Assembly: GCF_000406165.1 (NCBI RefSeq)
Contig: NZ_CM001977.1
Span: 1,001,041 to 1,065,040, forward strand
Origin: Dickeya zeae NCPPB 2538
GTDB taxonomy: Bacteria; Pseudomonadota; Gammaproteobacteria; Enterobacterales; Enterobacteriaceae
Direction of reading: 5' to 3'
DNA: 64,000 nt
Below the pieces are notes generated by a model. It saw only the letters and a program-made list of their open reading frames with translations, did not search any database and was not told the DNA's origin. How positions within the stretch are numbered: position 1 is the first letter of the stretch; each line of letters opens with the position of its first letter. This document shows, piece by piece, positions 16,313 through 23,508 of the stretch. The translations under genes were made by a program, and so were the position numbers.

Positions 16313-17398
16313 TTAATGATTATGGCATTGGCATCCAGGGCGTTTTTTTGTAGTCAATAACTGATGTTGATTGTTAAGCATGTCTATTTTTAATAATTTC
16401 CCATTCAAACAATCACCAATCCCAAGAATAATTTTCAGTACTTCATTTGCTTGATATATCCCGAGCATTCCAGGGATAACACCAATAACACCATTTTCAG
16501 TGCAGGATGGGGCAAGTTCTGCTGGAGGGGCTTCAGGATAGACACAACGATAGCAGGGGGCCTGGTTATTAGAACGTGTCATGACTTGCCCTGAATAGCG
16601 AAACACAGCTGCAGAGACTACGGGTTTCCCTGCTTTGACAGCTGAGTCATTGATAATATACCGGGCGTTAAAGTTATCTGTGCAATCGACGATGATATCG
16701 TAACCGTCTACTAATCCATCAACATTGTCTGGTGTGATTCGATCATCGATAGTATTTACTGTGATTTCTGAATTTAGTGCCCGTAGCGTATGCAATGCAG
16801 AATCAACCTTTTTCTTTTTAAGCATTTTTTCGTTATGAATAACCTGTCGTTGCAAATTGCTTAGATCGACAATGTCATGATCGACGACTGCAATTTCACC
16901 AACACCAGCTGCTGCGAGATATAGCAGGCATGATGAGCCGAGACCACCTGCACCAATAACCAATACCTTCGCTTGCATGATTTTTAACTGGCCATCGGTA
17001 CCGATATCTTGCAGGGACAAATGTCTTGCATAACGCTTTTTATCATTTTCGCTCAGACTCAGTGGATACTCGATGGGATTCCCCTGGGCTTTCCAGGCTT
17101 CAAAGCCACCTTGGAGGGAATAAATGTTAGAGTAATTAAGTAGCATTAAATTTAATGCTGCATATCGGGAGCGTAAGCCACTGGCACAAAAGAGGACTAT
17201 TGGTTTATCTAATTCTATTTTTCTCTTCTTTAGTTCTATTTCTAAAAAACCACGACCTATAGTCAGTGCCTGGGGAATAGTACCATCAAGATATTCATGG
17301 CTTTCTCTTACATCAATCAAAAGAAAACCAGTGTTGTCTTTCAACTCATCTATAGATATTGAACGGATACTGTCAATTCCATCGACTATGTTGTTCAT
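16313..17398 (-). CDS. Rhodanese-E1 adenylyltransferase/sulfurtransferase, MoeZ-like (island gene)
   Basis: A 361-residue protein that joins a rhodanese domain to a ThiF/MoeB E1 domain. The rhodanese part (about residues 12-110) has the loop LFCASGLRSR with the persulfide-forming Cys71. The E1 part has the ATP site VLVIGAGGLGSSCLLYLAAA, VVDHDIVDLSNLQRQVIH, VDCTDNFNARYIIND, zinc-type cysteines CYRCVYPE and near the C-terminus CQC, and the catalytic-Cys segment SCTENGVIGVIPGMLG. MoeZ and MOCS3 proteins have the same two domains in the opposite order (E1 first), so the N-terminal rhodanese is noteworthy. It would activate the adjacent ThiS-like carrier and load it with sulfur. First gene after the attenuating hairpin. 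Confidence 0.9.
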   Translation of the reverse strand: MNNIVDGIDSIRSISIDELKDNTGFLLIDVRESHEYLDGTIPQALTIGRGFLEIELKKRKIELDKPIVLFCASGLRSRYAALNLMLLNYSNIYSLQGGFEAWKAQGNPIEYPLSLSENDKKRYARHLSLQDIGTDGQLKIMQAKVLVIGAGGLGSSCLLYLAAAGVGEIAVVDHDIVDLSNLQRQVIHNEKMLKKKKVDSALHTLRALNSEITVNTIDDRITPDNVDGLVDGYDIIVDCTDNFNARYIINDSAVKAGKPVVSAAVFRYSGQVMTRSNNQAPCYRCVYPEAPPAELAPSCTENGVIGVIPGMLGIYQANEVLKIILGIGDCLNGKLLKIDMLNNQHQLLTTKKRPGCQCHNH

Positions 17399-17462
17399 AA
17401 ATAAATACCTTTCGATTGTTGAAAGTGAGGTGTAATTTTGATGTCATGTTTAGATAAGAAAT

Positions 17463-17490
17463 TAAAGAAAGGTGGCCGCATTGCGGCCAC
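17463..17490 (-). terminator. Hairpin terminator between precursor and enzyme genes
   Basis: On the minus strand GTGGCCGC, loop AAT, GCGGCCAC is followed by CTTTCTTT. It starts 7 bases after the precursor stop codon. Such a leaky terminator is common in RiPP operons and makes the precursor mRNA far more abundant than the enzyme mRNA. Confidence 0.8.
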
Positions 17491-17496
17491 TTTTTC

Positions 17497-17619
17497 TTAC
17501 TCTTGCCACTCTTTGTTAGAAACAGTGCAAGTTACATCCAGCAGAATTTCATTTTCTGCTTCAGCATTTTCTGCATTCAGTTCAGCAACAGCCAACTCTA
17601 ATTCTTGAGCCTTATCCAT
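17497..17619 (-). CDS. Candidate RiPP precursor peptide, 40 residues
   Basis: A 40-codon gene too short for routine calling. The ATG at 17619 has AAGGAA six bases upstream, and it sits between a consensus promoter and a terminator at the head of the operon. The leader-like first 26 residues are acidic and helical (ELELAVAELNAE, then NAEAENE). The last 14 are different: LLDVTCTVSNKEWQE, holding the only Cys (31), Thr30, Thr32, Ser34, Asp28, Asn35 and Trp38, so every residue that the operon's enzymes could modify is at the C-terminus. There is no Gly-Gly leader site. It is not similar to a precursor family I know. I infer that it is the substrate of the YcaO, MNIO and carbamoyltransferase enzymes. 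Confidence 0.82.
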   Translation of the reverse strand: MDKAQELELAVAELNAENAEAENEILLDVTCTVSNKEWQE

Positions 17620-17656
17620 ATAACTTTCCTTATAGTTGCACATTGATTTTTTTGAA

Positions 17657-17684
17657 TTACGCAGAGCATGTTTATTCTGCGTAA
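17657..17684 (-). promoter_or_regulatory. 28-bp inverted repeat at the operon start site
   Basis: Perfect 9-base arms TTACGCAGA and TCTGCGTAA are separated by 10 bases. The element spans roughly positions -3 to +25 relative to the start expected from the promoter at 17688-17716, so it could be an operator that blocks initiation, or a hairpin in the 5' leader. No regulator gene lies in the island. Confidence 0.65.
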
Positions 17685-17687
17685 CAA

Positions 17688-17716
17688 ATATTATTTACAA
17701 TGAATAATTGTGTCAA
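17688..17716 (-). promoter_or_regulatory. Near-consensus sigma70 promoter of the RiPP-like operon
   Basis: On the minus strand TTGACA (17711-17716) is followed after exactly 17 bases by TAATAT (17688-17693). The predicted start is near 17681, giving a leader of about 60 bases before the precursor ATG. Confidence 0.8.
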
Positions 17717-18094
17717 TAATGTTAAATGATGTTTTTTAATTTGGGATAAAATCTTGTTCGACTGGTGTTGATATGGTTAACGAAGTGTTTGTGTCTTTTC
17801 TGGGCTGAAAATCAGAGGTTAATCTCTTCTTTATACAAAATAATAACTTTTATTTTTAATTATTTTTGTAATTAAATACTAAGCCAAAATATCAAATAAA
17901 ATAATTATCATGATTATATTTTTTGTCTAAAAATGTGTGGTAGTTACTCATTCTCTTGGTTTTTATAGCGATATAATTACGTTAAGGTATTATTTATTGG
18001 GTGGGTTTTTTAGATTGAATATGCTTTTTATTTAGGTCCGTTATTTTTATTAGGTCATATTCTGAAATGGCTATCTGGTTTTTCATTATGTTTG
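17717..18094. other. A/T-rich non-coding stretch at the island's right edge
   Basis: About 380 bases, strongly A/T-rich, with no credible frame longer than a dozen codons. It contains TATTTATTGGGTGGG at 17991-18005, whose close copy lies at 6884-6898 on the other side of the island and whose exact copy lies at 5167-5181. It may contain the junction of the acquired DNA. Confidence 0.5.
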
Positions 18095-18384
18095 ATGTTC
18101 AGAGGATTATCGAGCCTGGTGAAAACAGTTTTCACCTCTACCCAACCGACCGCACTGTTACAGGCTGCGCTTCAAGGGCTGGGGGTTGCCTCGTTATCCA
18201 CTTTACTGTGTCAGGATGACCTGCAAAAAAAGGCAACCTGACACAGGTGTTAACGTCGTGGCGTCCTGAGTCCGTCACCTTTTTTGCTATTCATCCCGGT
18301 AGTCAGGCGATGACGGCGGCGACCCGGGCATTTTGGGCTCTACTAGTCGAGCGAACCCGCCACCTTGATGACGGTGGGCGTTAA
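18095..18384 (+). pseudogene. 3' remnant of a LysR-family regulator gene
   Basis: The + strand encodes the C-terminal end of a LysR-type regulator in two frames. The first part reads QPTALLQAALQGLGVASLS then LLCQDDLQKK; the second, in another frame, reads LTQVLTSWRPESVTFFAIHP then GSQAMTAATRAFWALLVERT, a typical LysR C-terminus, to a TAA at 18384. The shift lies in a run of seven A at about 18224-18230, where five would restore QKGNLTQVL. The DNA-binding half is absent, replaced by A/T-rich sequence. It overlaps the 3' end of the convergent cyclodeaminase-like gene. I infer that a LysR gene was cut when the island was inserted or flanking DNA was deleted. The left limit is approximate. Confidence 0.75.
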
Positions 18385-19282
18385 TCACTGCTTGCGCAAT
18401 ATACAAATCCTGAATCGCCAGGCCTGAACTGTCGAAAACGGTGATATCTGATGCCGCTTCCCGACCGCTGATTTTACCGGCCAGCACATCACCAATAGCG
18501 AACACAGTTTTATCGTCATCGGCATGCTGGAATTCACCGATACGGCGGGATTGTACCGGAAGATCGCAAAACAATCGGCCGGTTGCCAGCAGGCCTGCTG
18601 GCAGTTCTTGTTTGCCGACCGCGTCCGACCCCATTGAGGAGATGTGGGTGCCGGGGCGAACCCAGGCGGCATCAAAAAGCGGTGCTCTGGCAGTGGTGGC
18701 GGTGATGATAATATCCGCCGCCCGGCAGGCCGCCTCTGGCAGGCTCGCTCGCGCTGGCAGGGCGCTGGCGCGCAGCGTATCCACCAGACGTTGCGTGGCG
18801 GCTTCGGAACGACCGACGACAAGAATCTCTGTAATCGGGCGAAGGCGTGCCACTGCCTCAACATCGTAACGAGCCTGATGGCCGGTACCGAAAACCGCCA
18901 GTACTGAGGCGTCGTCGCGCGCCAGCACGTCGGTGGCAACCGCATCGGCTGCCGCGGTGCGGTAAGCGTTTAGCGTACCGGCTTCAACTGCCGCATGAAT
19001 AACCCCCCGAGACTGGTCGAACAGGAAAATGATTGAGTTATGGCACGGCAGGCCATCAGTGGCATTACCCGGCCAGTAAGAACCCACTTTGAGCCCGGCC
19101 AGATCCGGCGTTGCGCCTGACTTCACGGTAAAGCGGTTGTCGGTATTGGAACCATGGCCGTGAACGACGGGAAAAAGGGTGGTAGCAGGGTGTACCGCAT
19201 CGATCAGTGCGGCGCGCACCGCTTCATAAGCCATCGCATGGCTGGCTAATGCGGCACTGGTTTTTTCGTTAATCATAAGCAT
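18287..19282 (-). CDS. Ornithine cyclodeaminase/mu-crystallin family protein
   Basis: A 331-residue NAD(P)-binding enzyme of the OCD/mu-crystallin family, whose members include ornithine cyclodeaminase, alanine dehydrogenase and pyrroline-2-carboxylate reductase. The Rossmann motif VLAVFGTGHQARYDVEAVA and the nearby IITATTARAPLFDAAWVRPG and HISSMGSDAVGKQEL are family signatures. I take the ATG at 19282 (MLMINEK), which has GAGGA upstream and follows the previous stop by 10 bases; the longer open frame would overlap the upstream gene by 170 bases. It forms an operon with the D-threonine-aldolase-like gene, so an amino-acid or imino-acid catabolic step is likely; the substrate is unknown. Confidence 0.85.
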   Translation of the reverse strand: MLMINEKTSAALASHAMAYEAVRAALIDAVHPATTLFPVVHGHGSNTDNRFTVKSGATPDLAGLKVGSYWPGNATDGLPCHNSIIFLFDQSRGVIHAAVEAGTLNAYRTAAADAVATDVLARDDASVLAVFGTGHQARYDVEAVARLRPITEILVVGRSEAATQRLVDTLRASALPARASLPEAACRAADIIITATTARAPLFDAAWVRPGTHISSMGSDAVGKQELPAGLLATGRLFCDLPVQSRRIGEFQHADDDKTVFAIGDVLAGKISGREAASDITVFDSSGLAIQDLYIAQAVINAHRHQGGGFARLVEPKMPGSPPSSPDYRDE

Positions 19283-19292
19283 GCTGATGTCC

Positions 19293-20471
19293 TCACCATC
19301 CACCAAAACGTGACCATTGCGCCAGCGGCGCATCGGCCTGAGCGGGAATGACATGATAGGTGTCGAACTGGCCTGCCGTCGCACAGGCGTGATTCGGCAG
19401 AATACGCAGTCGTGTGCCGACTGGCAGATGTGGCAACGCAGCGTTGCTACCGGGGCGTAATGCAATGATGCCGTGCTCCTGATTGGCTGCCGTGACGATA
19501 AGGTCGGGGATTATTTGTCCATTGCTATCACAGACGAGGCCATAGCCCTGATCGACCGCCTGATTGGCGGTACCGCGATCGCGTGAGAGCGCCATCCAGC
19601 CTGCATCGACCATAATCCAGCCACGCGCCGCCTGATGGCCGATAACGGTGGTCAGTACCGACAGGGCGATATCGTCAGTGCGGCATACGCCAATCCCGGC
19701 CATGACCAGATCGAAAAAGACGTAGACACCGGCACGGACTTCGGTCACACCAGCCAGATTGCGGGCGGCATGTGCGGTCGGCGTGGAGCCGACGCTGACG
19801 ATAGGGCAAGGCAACCCAGCCTGACGCAGCTTATCGGCCGCCGTCACGGCAGCGCTACGCTCCTGCTCGGCAAAGGCGGCGTGGGCGCTGGCACCGGCTA
19901 CGTTGTAGCTTTCTCCTGCGTGGGTCAGAACGCCGCGCAGCAACCCACCGCCTTCATGCAGTACACGGCCTACTTCAACTAGCGCCGGTGATGTTGGCGA
20001 TAAACCGCTGCGGTGACCGTCGCTGTCGATCTCCAGTAAGGCCGGAATGCTGACACCGTAGGCTTGAGAGGCCACAACGACAGCTTGCGCCTGTTCGATG
20101 GAATCCAGCAATACGGTCAGGTTACAACCGGCTTTTATCAGGTGTGCGGCGCGAGCGAGTTTCTGCGGTGCAATCCCAACGGCGTACAGAATGTCGTTAA
20201 TGCCGGATTCAAAAAAAACCTCGGCCTCACGTAACGTCGAGACGGTTGCCGGTCCGGTGCCGTTAGTCAGCAGACGACGGGCAACCTCTGGCGATTTTGC
20301 CGTCTTCAGGTGGGGGCGCAGGGTGATACCAGCCAGTTCCGGGCGATGTCGCAGTCGGGCGATGTTGGACAGCATGATGCTTTCGTCGAGGATAAGCGAC
20401 GGTGTCGGTAATGTCGCCAGTTGTTCGGTGCGTGTTGGTTTTTCGTCCCACGTCATAAATGCGGCTCTCAT
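19293..20471 (-). CDS. D-threonine aldolase/DSD1-family PLP enzyme
   Basis: A 392-residue pyridoxal-phosphate enzyme with an alanine-racemase-like barrel. LPTPSLILDESIMLSNIARL opens the domain, and TLRPHLKTAKSPEVARRL contains the lysine expected to bind PLP. The C-terminal domain has PNHACATAGQF with the His and Cys of the metal site seen in D-threonine aldolases and D-serine dehydratases. The family also includes D-threo-3-hydroxyaspartate dehydratase, so the exact substrate is open. It could start at 20456 (MTWDEK). It is transcribed with the OCD-like gene and is divergent, over 87 bases, from a LysR regulator that probably controls both. Confidence 0.85.
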   Translation of the reverse strand: MRAAFMTWDEKPTRTEQLATLPTPSLILDESIMLSNIARLRHRPELAGITLRPHLKTAKSPEVARRLLTNGTGPATVSTLREAEVFFESGINDILYAVGIAPQKLARAAHLIKAGCNLTVLLDSIEQAQAVVVASQAYGVSIPALLEIDSDGHRSGLSPTSPALVEVGRVLHEGGGLLRGVLTHAGESYNVAGASAHAAFAEQERSAAVTAADKLRQAGLPCPIVSVGSTPTAHAARNLAGVTEVRAGVYVFFDLVMAGIGVCRTDDIALSVLTTVIGHQAARGWIMVDAGWMALSRDRGTANQAVDQGYGLVCDSNGQIIPDLIVTAANQEHGIIALRPGSNAALPHLPVGTRLRILPNHACATAGQFDTYHVIPAQADAPLAQWSRFGGW

Positions 20472-20558
20472 TTTTGTTCTGTCGGTATGAGATTTTTACT
20501 GTGTTGGCATTTAGAATGGAATTTATCAAAACTGTATCCATCATTAAGATGAGTATTA

Positions 20559-21470
20559 ATGATCACCTCACGAGACCTGCATTTCTTTTCTATTCTGGCC
20601 AATTCGCCGTCTCTGGCGGCGGCTGCACGGGCGCTTGATGTTACGGCACCGGCCGTTACACAACGGCTGCAAGCGCTTGAGCAGCGTTTAGGCGTCCAGC
20701 TTGTCGATCGCTCCAGTCACCGCTATCACCTGACCGCAGAAGGCGCTCTATTAGCGGAGAAAGGGGCCGATGTGCTTGATCAGATTGAGGGAATTGCCGC
20801 CTTACTCGCCGAGCGTCGAAATGAGGTGATTGGCCCACTACGGGTACTGGCCCCGTTGGGATTTGGGCGAGCTTATGTGGCCGAAGCCGTGGCACGCATG
20901 TGCCAACAGTTTCCGACGATTCAACCTTCACTGATGCTGTCAGACGCGCCGATGGGTACGCTGGATACCGATGATTGGGATGTGCTGATCCATGTCGGCC
21001 CGCTGACGGATTCCAGTCTGGCATTGCGGTCACTGGCACCCAACCGCCGTATTCTGTGTGCCGCACCGGACTATCTGGCGAAATACGGCTGGCCTGAGTA
21101 TCCGCGGGATCTGCACCATCATGTCTGCGGGGTGTTGCGTGAAGACCGTGCGGATGCGTCGTTGTGGGGTTTTGTCCGCCGTGATGGTAGCGAAACGAAC
21201 ACGGTGCGTATCAGACCGGCTTTCACCAGTAATGACGGCGAAGTGGTCAGGCATTGGGCTGTTGCCGGGCTTTGCCTGATTCAGCGTTCCGAGTGGGCCG
21301 TCGCGGATGATTTAAACGCCGGGCGGCTGGTTGAAGTCATGCCAGAGTGGGGCCTGCCAAACGCCGATGTTGTTGCGTTACTGGGGCCACGTGCTGGCCG
21401 GGCGGCTCGTATGGAACGGTTCGTTAATATACTCAAAGCGATGCTGGAGCCAACACCCTGGCGCACCTGA
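20559..21470 (+). CDS. LysR-family regulator, divergent to the D-amino-acid pair
   Basis: A 303-residue LysR-type regulator. The N-terminal winged helix-turn-helix reads LAAAARALDVTAPAVTQRL then QALEQRLGVQLVDRSSHRY. The remainder is the usual effector-binding domain with VLAPLGFGRAYVAEAV and the conserved LCLIQRSEWAV segment. It is transcribed away from the DSD1-like and OCD-like genes with only 87 bases between starts, the standard layout for a LysR regulator and its target. The effector is probably the substrate of that pathway. No defect seen. Confidence 0.9.
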   Translation: MITSRDLHFFSILANSPSLAAAARALDVTAPAVTQRLQALEQRLGVQLVDRSSHRYHLTAEGALLAEKGADVLDQIEGIAALLAERRNEVIGPLRVLAPLGFGRAYVAEAVARMCQQFPTIQPSLMLSDAPMGTLDTDDWDVLIHVGPLTDSSLALRSLAPNRRILCAAPDYLAKYGWPEYPRDLHHHVCGVLREDRADASLWGFVRRDGSETNTVRIRPAFTSNDGEVVRHWAVAGLCLIQRSEWAVADDLNAGRLVEVMPEWGLPNADVVALLGPRAGRAARMERFVNILKAMLEPTPWRT

Positions 21471-21547
21471 GATTGTCATCCCTGATTGAAAACCACAGGT
21501 TAAAGAGCGGCCGTGAAAGAGGATAATCCCCCCTTCTACGGCCGGTC

Positions 21548-22768
21548 TCAGGCATTTTCTCCGGCCTCAAGCGTTTGGCGCTGGGTGAGTGTGGGGAAGC
21601 ATTTCATCCACAGCGCGACGACCAGCAAGGTGCCAATTCCCCCGACGACGATAGCCGGTACGACCCCCAGCCAGGCCGCCGTCACGCCGGATTCGAATTC
21701 CCCCAGTTGATTCGATGTGCCAATGAAGATGGAGTTAGCGGCACTTACCCGGCCACGCATCTCGTCCGGTGTTTCCAGTTGCACCAGCGTTGAACGAATG
21801 ACGACGCTTATCATGTCGGATGCGCCCAACAACAGCAGAGCGAGCAACGACACCAACAGATTGGTGGACAGGCCAAAGGCGATGGTGGCGATGCCAAACA
21901 TCGCGACGGCGGAAAACATGATTTTTCCGACATGACGGGTTAGCGGGCGTCGGGTCAGGTACACCGACATCAGTACGGCACCAAGCGCGGGCGCACAGCG
22001 CAGCAACCCTAATCCCCACGGGCCGGTATGCAGGATATCTTTGGCGACGATTGGCAGTAGCGCAGTAGCGCCACCCAGCAACACGGCAAACATGTCCAGC
22101 GAGATAGACCCCAGAATCACCGGATTACGGCGGATAAAATTCATGCCGCCAAACAGCGTTTCCAGGCTTACCGGTGTGCGAGCCAGTGCTTTGTATTCAT
22201 AGCGCAGGTTGAGCAACACCAGAAATGACATCAGAAAGCAGGCTACGCTGGCGCTATACAGCGTGGTAGCGCCGATGAGGTAAATCACCCCGCCGAGCGC
22301 CGGGCCGACGATCACCGTTGCTTCACGGGCCGAGGCCATCAACGCCACTGCGCGGGACAACTGGTTGGGGGCGATCAGATTAGGCAAGAGCGCTTGGGTG
22401 GCTGGCATTTCGAAGGCTCGTGTCGCCCCCAGCAGCGCGGAACACGCATAAATCATGGTGGCGCTGATGGTGTGGGTGACGTTGCCCAGCACCAACACCA
22501 GTATGGTGGCTGCCATCAACAAGCGGCAACAAAGGATAATCACCCGGCGGTTGTACTGATCGATGGTATGACCGGCAACCAGCGTCAGCGCCAACTGTGG
22601 CAGGAACTGCGCCAGCCCGACCAGACCCAAATTCAGCGCGCTGTTGGTCAGGTCATACATTTGCCAGCCAATCCCGACCACCAGCATCTGAAATGCAAAA
22701 GAGGAAGCAATTTGTCCTAACCAAAAGCACAGAAAGGTGGGGTTTTTGAGTGGGGACGCGATTTCCAC
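21548..22768 (-). CDS. MFS exporter, EntS-like
   Basis: A 406-residue twelve-helix transporter of the MFS subgroup that includes EntS (enterobactin exporter). The start MEIASPLKNPTFLCFWLGQI and the loop VAGHTIDQYNRRVI are characteristic, as are RAFEMPATQALLPNLIAPNQ and LETPDEMRGRVSAANSIFIG in the second half. It is convergent with the LysR gene and stands alone, so the substrate cannot be told from context; a siderophore or small metabolite is usual for this subgroup. No siderophore biosynthesis genes are nearby. Confidence 0.88.
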   Translation of the reverse strand: MEIASPLKNPTFLCFWLGQIASSFAFQMLVVGIGWQMYDLTNSALNLGLVGLAQFLPQLALTLVAGHTIDQYNRRVIILCCRLLMAATILVLVLGNVTHTISATMIYACSALLGATRAFEMPATQALLPNLIAPNQLSRAVALMASAREATVIVGPALGGVIYLIGATTLYSASVACFLMSFLVLLNLRYEYKALARTPVSLETLFGGMNFIRRNPVILGSISLDMFAVLLGGATALLPIVAKDILHTGPWGLGLLRCAPALGAVLMSVYLTRRPLTRHVGKIMFSAVAMFGIATIAFGLSTNLLVSLLALLLLGASDMISVVIRSTLVQLETPDEMRGRVSAANSIFIGTSNQLGEFESGVTAAWLGVVPAIVVGGIGTLLVVALWMKCFPTLTQRQTLEAGENA

Positions 22769-23083
22769 AGGGTGTTATCCATGCCAGTTGTTGTAATGAG
22801 AAGTGTTCAGTTTACCCAACTTATTGTTTTATTAAACTGAAGTTTACTCCACAGATGTAAGGAAAAGATAACGAATGATCCATGTCTTTCATGGCGCGTT
22901 GTGGTAGTGAGAAAAGTGAATAAATTGAGTGACTTTTATGAAAATAGCGAACGAATATCAGTTTGTCCGGCTCTTTTTGCTGACAGTGTTGAGTAAAAGG
23001 CGATAAAATAATAAACACGAGATTTATTATGCATTGATATATTTAAAATTTATCTAACTTATTTGGTATTAATGAGGATTATT

Positions 23084-23425
23084 ATGCAACAGTTGCCTGC
23101 TTGCCCTAAATGTCAGTCTGAATACACCTGGCAGGATGATGCGATGCTGAATTGCCCGGAATGCGGGCATGTATGGTCGATGGACGGTGACGCGGGGGCG
23201 CAGGAGGAAGGGCTGGTGGTGCGTGACGCCAACGGTAACCTGCTGGCAGACGGCGACACCGTTACCGTCATCAAGGATCTCAAGGTTAAAGGAAGTTCAT
23301 CGACATTGAAAATCGGCACCCGGGTGAAAGGGATTCGTCTGGTGGAAGGCGATCACAACATCGATTGTAAGATCGAGGGTTTTGGCGCAATGAAACTGAA
23401 ATCTGAATTCGTGAAGAAAAACTAA
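23084..23425 (+). CDS. yjdM: PhnA/YjdM zinc-ribbon protein
   Basis: A 113-residue protein of the PhnA (YjdM) family. The N-terminal zinc ribbon has CPKCQSEYTW and CPECGHVW, and the C-terminal SH3-like domain reads LADGDTVTVIKDLKVKGSSS and DCKIEGFGAMKLKSEFVKK. The ATG at 23084 has AGGA at good spacing; an upstream in-frame ATG lacks one. Despite the name, E. coli PhnA has no shown role in phosphonate use. Single-gene unit closed by a hairpin. Confidence 0.92.
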   Translation: MQQLPACPKCQSEYTWQDDAMLNCPECGHVWSMDGDAGAQEEGLVVRDANGNLLADGDTVTVIKDLKVKGSSSTLKIGTRVKGIRLVEGDHNIDCKIEGFGAMKLKSEFVKKN

Positions 23426-23431
23426 GCCGTT

Positions 23432-23451
23432 CCCCGCCTCATCCGGCGGGG
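23432..23451 (+). terminator. Hairpin after yjdM
   Basis: Perfect stem CCCCGCC / GGCGGGG with loop TCATCC, 6 bases after the stop codon. No T-run follows. Confidence 0.55.
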
Positions 23452-23508
23452 CGTGCTGCCTGACATTGTGTGGGATATTACGGTGAGGTACTGCGGGCTA
23501 CCCGTGAG

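Noticed and set aside
16037..17398. E1-like and ThiS-like genes as housekeeping thiamin or molybdopterin genes
   Set aside because: They sit inside the peptide operon, between the precursor and MNIO genes, and no thiamin or molybdopterin gene is adjacent.
18287..19465. 392-codon version of the OCD-like gene
   Set aside because: It would overlap the upstream gene by over 170 bases; the ATG at 19282 has a ribosome site.
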